Shown here in pieces: positions 57,401 to 64,000 of a stretch of 64,000 bases of DNA (position 1 is its first letter; the number at the start of each line of letters is the position of its first letter). Position numbers and translations under genes: made by a program. Below the pieces are notes generated by a model, which was given only the letters and a program-made list of their open reading frames with translations, searched no databases and was not told the origin of the DNA. Source of the DNA: Aurantiochytrium sp. KH105 (taxonomy: Eukaryota; Sar; Bigyra; Thraustochytrida; Thraustochytriidae); contig BGKB01000076.1 of the NCBI GenBank assembly GCA_003116975.1, positions 186,001 through 250,000 of the forward strand. Direction: 5' to 3'.

Positions 57401-58941
57401 ACAGCCCGGCTGCCACTGTAGAGGAGGCGCTCACGTTTTCAGCAGTTCTGCGTCAGCCGTCTGAAGTTTCGCGCGAGGCCAAGGCAAAGTTTGTTGAAGA
57501 AGTCCTGAGCACGCTCGAGCTTGACGACATTCGTGGCTTCCAGATTGGCTACAAATCCGAAGGCGGCCTCAGCGTGGAGCAGGCGAAGCGCCTGACGATT
57601 GGCGTCGAGCTTGCGGCCAACCCTGCCATCATCTTTGCGGATGAGCCCACCTCTGGTCTCGACGCGAACTCAGCGCGCGTTGTCATGGACTGTCTTGAGC
57701 GCATTGCTCGCGCGGGACGCACCGTGGTGTGCACGATTCACCAGCCTTCCAAGGACATCTTCACCAAGTTTGACCGTCTACTGCTGCTTCGCCGCGGTGG
57801 TGAAACCGTGTACTTTGGAGACCTTGGCGAGAACTCGCAAATCCTTCTCGACTATCTGTCGGCTATCCCAGGTACCCCAGGCATGCCTAACCCGCGCTAC
57901 AACCCTGCCACGTACATGCTCGAGGCCATTGGCGGAAATGCTGGCAAGTCTCTCGTCGACTACGCACACGAATACCGCGAGAGCACGGTCCGCAAAGAAA
58001 ATGAGGCCAAGATCGAGGAGCTTGTCAAGTCGAATCTCGAAGAGCGCCCCGAGATCCACTTTGATCGACGGTTTGCGAGCAACTTTAAGGATCAGATGGA
58101 GATGCTCTTTTTGCGCTGGTTGCGCGCGTATTGGCGCAACCCTTCGTACAACACGACGCGTTTTGTGGTGGCTGTCTTTATCGCGCTCTTTTTCGGTTTT
58201 ACGTTTTTCCAGCAGGGCGAGGAAATCTCGACCTCACAAGACGTGCAGAGTTTCGTCGGTCTTATGTTCATGTCGTCAACGTTCACGGGCGTCATTTCGC
58301 TGAACACGGCTATTCCAACAATCATCGACGAGCGATCGCCCTTTTACCGTGAGCGAGCTGCGTCGTACTACAGCGTTTCCCCCATGGTGATTGCCATCAC
58401 AAGTATGGAGGTCCCGTACACGCTGCTCGCCAGTTTTGTCTACGTTCCCGTCTTTTACTTTATCGTGCATCTCTGGTACAACGTGAACGGCTTTTTCGCT
58501 TTTTGGGGCATTTACGTCTTGCTCCAGCTCACACTTACCTTTCTCGGTCACCTCTTTGCCACTGTGGCCCCGAATGAGCAAGTGGCTGCCGTGATGGGCG
58601 CTCTTTGCTTTGGCTTTTGGAACATTACTGCTGGCCTCATGATTGCCGTGCGCGATGTCCCGTACTTTTGGCAGTGGATGACGTACATTAACCCAATCCG
58701 TTACGCGCTGAACGCGCTCGTGGTCGCGCAGCTTTCCTGCGCAGACGGGGTTCCCCAGAGCTCTCCTGGCTGCAGTGAGCTGTCCAACTATGAGGGAAAC
58801 GCCTGGGATTATATTCAGTCGACGTTTGGTTACGAAGCCAACGACCTTGCCTTTTGCCTCGGCGCTCTCGCAGGCTTTTGCGCTGGCTTTCGCATCCTTA
58901 CCGCACTTGCGTACACTTATGTGTCCTTTCTCAAGCGGTAA
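54481..58941 (+). CDS. PDR-F: full-size ABCG/PDR ABC transporter
   Basis: An intronless 1486-residue paralogue starting MLPAGEKQVDAVEAETEMPN. The complete N-terminal block is present (VLRIRELLGRLQKQ at 63-76, LMGRGLIRAPSTI near 100-110). NBD1 Walker A GPPGCGVST is at about 209, signature VSGGEKKRVTSSE at about 340 and FYDQISTGLDS just after. NBD2 Walker A GSSGAGKSTLLD is at about 921. Its signature is LSVEQ at about 1030, the closest of the six to the LNVEQ of fungal PDR pumps, with FADEPTSGLDANS after it. TMD2 includes SPFYRERAASYYSVSPMVI. The terminal loop has CADGVPQSSPGC and the tail VSFLKR. It is tail-to-tail with the Rieske desaturase gene, with 155 bp between stops. Its spacer upstream is the longest in the plus-strand group. 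Confidence 0.93.
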   Translation: MLPAGEKQVDAVEAETEMPNDDNTIVNDEEDDFDLEADEGVAAPAPASAAQAGHADRPTEAEVLRIRELLGRLQKQAHKNPKNSVTLKQDDLTLLAELMGRGLIRAPSTIESSMGPIDREMTAVQYSTVESQARGGEHWPVHVGFKNVNYVVSVPKEDVGIATVASTMYKMIQPLVKVVRCGASDRVDLPILRNVSGAFEAGVSTLVLGPPGCGVSTLFRVLSGRIATGKHAKVTGDMYYSGYTPEELHLRKLSGLIDQVDEHTPVLTVRETLQFAYDCYGGAEMAERLIAADKASETATQEEIDMIREQLIKFPDFVIENMALSNAANTVVGNDMLRGVSGGEKKRVTSSEMMMGRRPLTFYDQISTGLDSAATFDICRRIAGVSKNLEMTPVVALLQPPPEVYDLFDEILIMALGFIVYHGPRENVLPYFSSIGFDCPHDRDIADFIQEVTTPARTRYQTRSDAPDSEKAMAAAWLASPYSEKKRQQTDERCDPNNKVDAITRRELFAKETPVFANSWWKDLCLVMKRQNQLVYRDPAFIKARIAQAVIMGTVMGTVFIRISPELPSDSSATDLTPITQRYGIIFATLMQCGLAGMAQVPVVLDQRPVYYKQSQSHFFRTINYVIAETVTVLPISFIESVILSAFVFWISALVPWGEDSQTGETDIGSAFILFVIVMLCLNTSFAAYLRAIASLAPSTSIGQVCAGLSIAATVLFSGYIITADVMPPWFIWIYWLSPISWAFRSGVLIIFKSSAFTEEQQNYALDLFSFSHNDDYLWGGILLLIGYMVLDAVISYLGYSYVRYESPGSRQTKVSPDAEDTHNPDVAEVERLMAGTSASSSALIADGRTASKLEQAASSGQPEVQVRVRTSLQDDSFTPVDLVFRDLWYSVQAPGEKSGYNLDLLKGISGFAEAGTLTALMGSSGAGKSTLLDVLALRKTGGKITGDVLVNGRPQEKITFSRIVGYVEQNDIHSPAATVEEALTFSAVLRQPSEVSREAKAKFVEEVLSTLELDDIRGFQIGYKSEGGLSVEQAKRLTIGVELAANPAIIFADEPTSGLDANSARVVMDCLERIARAGRTVVCTIHQPSKDIFTKFDRLLLLRRGGETVYFGDLGENSQILLDYLSAIPGTPGMPNPRYNPATYMLEAIGGNAGKSLVDYAHEYRESTVRKENEAKIEELVKSNLEERPEIHFDRRFASNFKDQMEMLFLRWLRAYWRNPSYNTTRFVVAVFIALFFGFTFFQQGEEISTSQDVQSFVGLMFMSSTFTGVISLNTAIPTIIDERSPFYRERAASYYSVSPMVIAITSMEVPYTLLASFVYVPVFYFIVHLWYNVNGFFAFWGIYVLLQLTLTFLGHLFATVAPNEQVAAVMGALCFGFWNITAGLMIAVRDVPYFWQWMTYINPIRYALNALVVAQLSCADGVPQSSPGCSELSNYEGNAWDYIQSTFGYEANDLAFCLGALAGFCAGFRILTALAYTYVSFLKR

Positions 58942-59096
58942 AAAAACGGAGAATCAACAACAATCAAAACTCAAACTTTTGCTCCATGTTTACCAGACAA
59001 CACAAATTCATTTTGATTCCAATCTATAGAGTAAAAAAACTTTCAGTCTTGCTCGAGCAGTAAAACCAAGTGTTGACCTCCTCGCTTTCACATGCC

Positions 59097-60439
59097 CTAC
59101 CAATCGAGTGGATCTTGCGCAATTTGCCGACTGGAAGCCGAGTAAAACTGCTTGACGTAGTAGCGTTTGTACGCGATATAAGGTCCATCGCCAGCGACAA
59201 GGCACGGTGGATCTCGAAACGTCTTGTGTTCCCATACGTGACGTTCTTGTTCGAGCGCTCGTCCGGCAAGAATTGACATTGCGTACGCCAGAGGCCGTGG
59301 AACAGTGACATCTGCAAACCAACGGGCCTGCACATTCAAGTGATGTGCAGGGGGACCATGGCCAGGAGGACTCGCCTCTGGGCGGGCCGGACATGGAAGT
59401 AGCGTCTTGATCATTCGCATGGAACCAAAGATTGTATCGACCTTGAAGTGGATGACAGAAGGACCCTCAAATGTCACATTTGCCGTTATATTGCGCAGAA
59501 TGAATTGAGGCACAATGGAAAACCTTTTGAACAAAAGCACTCGTTTCATCTTTTCTTGAAAGAAACACACGTGTGGTTTTTCGGGATCCGCATCTTCAAA
59601 GTACCGTGCCTTGACATCGTGATCGCCCGTGACAGGGCTCAGTGGTGAATCTAAGGGCCACAGAGGAATTTTGGCGTGCAGGGTCTGGAAATGGTAATAG
59701 TCTGAGCTGTTCATGCTCATTTCCAAGATCTGATGCGAGCTTGATTGTTAGGACGCCGAGTTCTTTATGAACTGAATATGTTCCAACTTACATGCATGTT
59801 AAACTCTGTCTGTCGCTCTGTCACAAGGTAGCGGCCCGATCCCGGAAGACAGTCCTTATGAAACTCGAGCTCCCATTGCGGTTTTTCCTGGAATTCCGGT
59901 TCTGCGTGAAACCAAATAAAGACCATTCCAAGAAACTCGCGCACCGGCCAAGCCCGTGTTTTTGCTCGCTGTGGCACTGCCGTGCGACAATATGGAATAT
60001 CCTGTACTTTGCCATTTGTATCAAAGGCCCACTCGTGAAAGGGACATGTGAGCAGACCGTTCTTCACGGTGCCGCCTTGGCCGAGATGAGCTCCTAGATG
60101 CGGGCAAAAAGCATCGAGCACACCGACCTTGCCATCCTCGCCTCGGAAAGCGACAAATTCGCGACCAAGGGCGGAAATCGACTTGACCGCTCCTGCGTCA
60201 ACGTCACTCGAGGCGCAGATCCGGAACCATCCATTCGGGTACGGTGGTGGGAACATTTTGCGTTTCGTCGCCGCGACGCGTGGATTGCTCGCTCTGTAAT
60301 AGTCCGGGGTCTTTATTCTTTGCGGCCACGTCAACACTACCGCCACGGCGTACGCCACCACGATCGCAGCAAGACCAAGCTGCCAGCTTTCAGCCTCTCC
60401 CGCCAACCGCGTCGCTTGCTCGAGTCCCTGCGACCACAT
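59097..60439 (-). CDS. Rieske oxygenase, cholesterol 7-desaturase (DAF-36/Neverland) type, two exons
   Basis: Exons 60439-59792 and 59729-59097 (intron 62 nt, GTAAGT...CAG, CTAAC branch site) give 426 residues. After a membrane helix at about 20-36 comes PYPNGWFRIC. The Rieske centre follows: C112-P-H114 and, 17 residues later, C132-x2-H135 (TCPFHEW), ligating the 2Fe-2S cluster. Across the splice the protein reads NMHILEMSMNSSDYYHFQTLH, which contains D226-x2-H229-x4-H234 for the non-haem iron. The PYPNGW opening, the N-x2-D-Y-Y-H-F signature and overall length match DAF-36/Neverland, which introduce a 7,8-double bond into cholesterol in animals; ciliates have a related enzyme. Expected site: ER membrane, with a ferredoxin or flavoprotein reductase encoded elsewhere. 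An upstream exon is possible but not needed. Confidence 0.87.
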
Positions 60440-61072
60440 CTTTTGTCTTCTGGCCGCACGGCCGTCCGTCCGCCTTCCCTCGTCCACGTCGCGTGCGGTC
60501 TTGACGATTTGCGAGCTGCCTTGCGGATCTGCGACCTTGCCTGGCGAGAAGTACTACTATACAAGGTTTGCTCCATCATGGCTCGCTTGTAACAACCTGT
60601 CCATGCGCATGATGACCCCGCGCAAAGATCTCGTAGTAAGGGAGCAAGGGGGGCACGCCCGAACATGTGCGGGGCTTCGCGCCGTCGACCAATATAGGAG
60701 CGCATGGGTGTGCGACGCGTGTAACTCGCTCAGTGCCCCCGCTATGTCCTGCCTTCGAGATGCCCAAGTGTTCCAAGTTCTTGCAGAAAAGTACTAAGAG
60801 ACGTGCTGGAGGTGAAACGGACTGCCGGGTAAGACAGTCAAAGAAGCTCATGAAGATTGAAGAAACAGTCTACAAAAAAAGATTATCGCAAGATCAGGAA
60901 ACGCCACTCCATGTCGATAGACGTGCTTCCGACTCCCTCTGTGTGGAATCATGTTCTCCTGACTCTTACGCGAAACTTGCCAATTTCGCGAGGAGAAAGA
61001 AAGAAAGAAAGAAAGGACAAACAACTCAATTAAAAATGCGGCCGCCAAGAGCCGCGCTTCCGACTCTAGTTT
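60440..61072. other. Spacer between ANK-TIR and Rieske genes
   Basis: A 633-bp region between co-directional minus-strand genes, hence the promoter of the Rieske gene plus the 3' flank of the ANK-TIR gene. A short GAAA run is at about 60994-61012. There is no supported gene. Confidence 0.4.
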
Positions 61073-62506
61073 TCAAGCGTTAATGCGGTCAAGCAACTGT
61101 GAAAAATTCTCCACGCGCTTGGCTGGTGTCGTGAAGTCGATGTAAATATCACCACCGAGCTTAAGCTGCAGCGGTCCTCGCCACAGCGACGTGTCCAGCA
61201 TCGTCGGGTCCACGATGACCGAGATCATATTGCGCGATTTGCGAACGCGTGTCGCAGCAAGAAACTCTTCCTTGCAATAGTCCTCGTCATCGCTCTGAAG
61301 CTTGTGCATGTACCGCTCCGTGATGAATACTACCACTTTGCGCGAGTTCTCAATGCCTTCTGTAATCTGCTGGATGATATTGCCAGAGAGACGATCACCA
61401 TCAAACCATGTGACTTTACCCGCATCCCGGATCCTCGCATTGACCGAGCTCACGACCTCGTGGTTCGCGCCATCCTCGCCCCAGTCGTGCGTGAGAAACG
61501 CGTCGTACCTGGATGTGCCGGAGGGGGGAAGCAGCACGCGGGCTATACGCTGCGAAGCGCGCTTCGGGAATGACTGCCGCGGCAGCTGAACTGCGCTCGG
61601 ATTGAAACGCTGCAGAAACAGACGCCGCTTGAGCGACGAGGTCATGCCCAAGTTCACAAGGTCTTCATGTTGTAGGACCGAGCAGCTCCTAGTTGTGCGC
61701 AAACCCTCTTCGTAGAAAGCAAGCACGACGCTCCGCGGCTGCTCCAGCTCGCCACCCAGCACACGCGCTACCTTAGACGTCGTCACAAAATTCAGAAACG
61801 CAACCGCATCGGCGCGGTTGTGACATCTAGCTATTTCCAACGCGGCCTGGCCGAAAAAGAATCTAAAATATTTGCCCGAGCCATGTTTCAGATTCAAATC
61901 GGCGCCCGCCGCATATAGAAGCTTGATGCAGCGCAGGAGACCTTCCGCGGTATGATGCGATTTCGCTGGTTTCTGACACGCCAGCATGAGCGCGGTCCCT
62001 CCCCCGTGTTCCTGCAGGTCAATCTTGGCCCCGCGCTCAATGAGCATCTGGGCCGTTTCGGGCTGGTCGTTACGGCACGCCATCATGAGCGCGGTCCATC
62101 CCCCGTTTTGCTGCAGGTCGATCTTGGCCCCGCGCTCGATGAGTAACTGGGCCGTGTCTGGCTGGTCGTAGCAGCACCCGTACATGAGCGCGGTCCATCC
62201 ATTGTTGTTCTGCAGGTCAATTTTGGCTCCGCGCTCGATGAGTAACTGGGCCGTGTCGGGCTGGTCGTAGCGGCACGCGAACATGAGCGCGGTCCATCCT
62301 CCCTTATTCTGCAGGTCAATTTTGGCCCCGCGCTCGATGAGCCACTGAGCAATGGCGGGCTGACCCGCGTCTTTGTGGAGGGCCAACATGAGCGGAGTAA
62401 AATTCAGAGTCGTCACCGTCGCGTCAAGCAGGGCGGGGTCGTTCTCCACGGCGAGCTGCACGCCGGCGAGGTCGCCGTTCTCGATGAGCTCTTTCATGCT
62501 CGACAT
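61073..62506 (-). CDS. Ankyrin repeat - SAM-like - TIR domain protein
   Basis: A 477-residue soluble protein, start ATG at 62506. Residues about 35-235 are five to six ankyrin repeats; the central units (GWTALM-x-AC-x-x-DQP-x-TAQ-x-LIERGAKIDLQ) are nearly identical. Residues about 255-302 (VVLAFYEEGL ... HEDLVNLGMTSSLKRRLFLQ) look like a SAM domain. Residues 332-475 form a TIR domain: SRYDAFLTHDW strand A, BB-loop region FDGDRLSGN, then ENSRKVVVFITERYM and DYCKEEFLAA. E413/E414 sit where SARM1 and plant TIRs place the catalytic NADase glutamate. The ANK-SAM-TIR order parallels the ARM-SAM-TIR of SARM1. NAD-cleaving signalling or cell-death activity is plausible but unproven; an adaptor role is the alternative. 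Confidence 0.87.
   Translation of the reverse strand: MSSMKELIENGDLAGVQLAVENDPALLDATVTTLNFTPLMLALHKDAGQPAIAQWLIERGAKIDLQNKGGWTALMFACRYDQPDTAQLLIERGAKIDLQNNNGWTALMYGCCYDQPDTAQLLIERGAKIDLQQNGGWTALMMACRNDQPETAQMLIERGAKIDLQEHGGGTALMLACQKPAKSHHTAEGLLRCIKLLYAAGADLNLKHGSGKYFRFFFGQAALEIARCHNRADAVAFLNFVTTSKVARVLGGELEQPRSVVLAFYEEGLRTTRSCSVLQHEDLVNLGMTSSLKRRLFLQRFNPSAVQLPRQSFPKRASQRIARVLLPPSGTSRYDAFLTHDWGEDGANHEVVSSVNARIRDAGKVTWFDGDRLSGNIIQQITEGIENSRKVVVFITERYMHKLQSDDEDYCKEEFLAATRVRKSRNMISVIVDPTMLDTSLWRGPLQLKLGGDIYIDFTTPAKRVENFSQLLDRINA
61985..62386. repeat. 99-bp tandem repeat units encoding ankyrin repeats
   Basis: CATGAGCGCGGTCC recurs at 61985, 62084, 62183 and 62282, an exact 99-bp period (33 codons), with a diverged unit at 62387. 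Nucleotide similarity between units is high. Confidence 0.95.
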
Positions 62507-63096
62507 CTAGGCCCCGCGCGGTGGCACGCTGCGCCCGCGACGGCCTCCCCGAGGGCGTGGGCGCGGGCGCGGCGGGGCAGTTCTGAGCGGCGGCGGTCGG
62601 TGCGGAGATGAGGAGGTAGCTGCGGTGTGGCACGTGCAGGGCTCCCAGCGAGCGCGGACCACGCGGGGGACGGGGCCGCGCGACTGTGAGCGGGGTTGGG
62701 GAGTGGCTGTCAGGCCCGCGCCGCGCCGCGAGGGGAGAGGAGGTGAACGGGGGCGAGGAAAAGACCCGGGCCGAGTGATCTCTGTGCACGTCCTGCCTCG
62801 TCTCAAAAAGGGTTCTGGTGGGAACAGACCTGGAGTCGCACTTCTCTATTGGCGCGTGCGCGCGAAAAGGAGGTGATAGAGAGATAGATATCAGTGCTTC
62901 CGAGGCTCGCGAATCGAGGCTGCCTCAAGGCTCGCGAATTGTGCGTCCGAAGGAGTCGAAGACTCACGAAGAGGAGCCTCTCCCTGAGATGATATTTCGT
63001 AGATCGTCGCTTGCTCGGGCTCAGGTCGCGGTGTTCTCGATAACTAGTCCTTGTAACTATGGAATGTGAGCTGCGAGAAACGGATAGTAAAAAAAA
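62507..63096. promoter_or_regulatory. Divergent promoter between ANK-TIR and unknown gene
   Basis: A 590-bp region that is GC-rich near the ANK-TIR start and AT-richer towards the unknown gene. An imperfect CGAGGCTCGCGAATCGAGGC / CAAGGCTCGCGAATT duplication lies at about 62900-62941. No gene is recognised. Confidence 0.4.
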
Positions 63097-64000
63097 ATGA
63101 CGGAAAACGATGACAAAACAACCAAACCTGAACGCCACGCGCGACCTTCGTTTAGTCATACGACGCGAAGGACGATGGTGACGACCTCGACCTCGACCTC
63201 CGCGGTGGCCTTGGAGACAGGGAAGACAGAAAAGAAGAAGAAACGATCGGGGAAGCGAGGCACGCCGTATTTGGACCGAGTCAATGCTGGTCCTCGAGAC
63301 ACCCTGCATGGCCGTGAGTACTGGAAACAGCTTTTGATTCAGCCGATCATCGTGCCAGACTTGCGTCACACGGGAATTATCACTCAATTTGATGATCCTA
63401 GCGAGACAGACCTTTTGCGGCCTGATGGAAAGTCTACGCTAAAGCTCAAGTCACTCATCAAGACGCAGGTAGAGTTTGTTGATAGGATAGAAGCTGAAGA
63501 GGCTGGCTTGAGTCCTCTTTCGCCTATGAGTGGCCAGGATGGATTCTTTGGAGAGCTGGCCCCAGTGCCACACGTGGAGGATATGGCTTTGGCGCTCTCG
63601 CCGACACCAAGAGCACCATTGAGCAAGAGCAAAAAGTCTGTCGATTTTGCAGATCGTCAAAAGGGAGCAAATGTCTCTCAAGATGCAAGCAGTCTCATTC
63701 ACGCAGCAATGTCGCACGAAAAGACAATCATCCCAAAGAAGAGCAAAAAGAAGACAAAGAAGATCCAGCAGAAGGAGACTCCATCACGACGAAAGGGCAA
63801 GACGAGCAAGAAAGCAAGCACCAAGGGGGGTCCTCTCTCGAACAACTCCTTTAAAATGTTCGAGTCAATGCTAGATAGCGTGTATGGTAAGTAAAATAGT
63901 TCTTTCGATCGTTGAATTTGTTAGTCCACGCTACTTTTCCCGTTAAGAACGGAGCAGGACGGATCCTGTGGAAAGATGAGGGCCAATCTACAAGCAAGGT
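63097..64000 (+). CDS. Unknown basic protein, 5' part (continues beyond window)
   Basis: Exon 1 runs from the ATG at 63097 to 63886. A consensus donor GTAAGT at 63887 overlaps the in-frame stop, so the stop is probably intronic. An acceptor CAG at 63955-63957 restores the frame and gives ...MLDSVYGRILWKDEGQSTSK to the window edge, about 277 codons in all. The protein is Lys/Ser-rich and mostly disordered. Only residues about 55-130 (GTPYLDRVNAGPRDTLHGRE onward to LKLKSLIKTQVEF) look ordered. Basic clusters such as KKSKKKTKK suggest a nuclear or RNA/cytoskeleton-bound protein. I recognise no family. Confidence 0.6.

Noticed and set aside
61985..62386. Regularly spaced 99-bp repeats considered as a CRISPR-like array
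   Set aside because: The repeats are in frame and encode ankyrin units within a eukaryotic gene.

Overview
The window is nuclear DNA from a GC-rich, intron-poor, flagellated protist with stramenopile-like gene content. A thraustochytrid/labyrinthulomycete is my best guess, by inference only. Genes are long single exons or carry a few short GT-AG introns (62-113 nt), most with a CTAAC-type branch site. A three-exon B9D2 gene (ciliary transition zone) argues against a yeast or filamentous dikaryan fungus. Yet one regulator has a fungal-type Zn2Cys6 finger, and the PDR transporters share the ATP-site asymmetry of fungal Pdr5. No rRNA, tRNA, CRISPR array or recognisable transposon was seen.

Layout. 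1-16.5 kb is a run of single-copy genes: a partial helical-repeat protein (-), a Zn2Cys6-PAS transcription factor (+), a small signal-anchor protein (+), a DH/RhoGAP-like protein (-), a SPRY protein (+), a nuclear-type methyltransferase (-), B9D2 (+), a C2/coiled-coil protein with a CaaX end (-) and a PPP1R21-like coiled-coil protein (-). 17-59 kb is an array of six full-size PDR/ABCG transporters: PDR-A and PDR-B on the minus strand, then PDR-C to PDR-F on the plus strand. Between the two groups lie a thymidine-phosphorylase-like enzyme, a large basic protein of unknown function and a two-exon methyltransferase. 59-64 kb holds a Rieske sterol desaturase of the DAF-36/Neverland type (-), an ankyrin-SAM-TIR protein (-) and the start of an unknown gene (+) that leaves the window.

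How the genes may work together. The six transporters keep one normal and one degenerate ATP site each, so an asymmetric PDR pump for lipids, sterols or xenobiotics has been amplified in place. PDR-C and PDR-E are near-identical over long stretches and look recently duplicated or gene-converted. PDR-E contains a single N at 50586 where about 1.5 kb, including all of NBD2, is missing compared with PDR-C; this looks like an assembly collapse. A sterol-modifying Rieske oxygenase flanks one side of the array and a Zn2Cys6 regulator lies about 12 kb beyond the other. A sterol/lipid handling and efflux island is therefore a reasonable but untested idea. Intergenic DNA is GC-rich and full of 4-5 bp microsatellites, with a few 21-101 bp tandem duplications.
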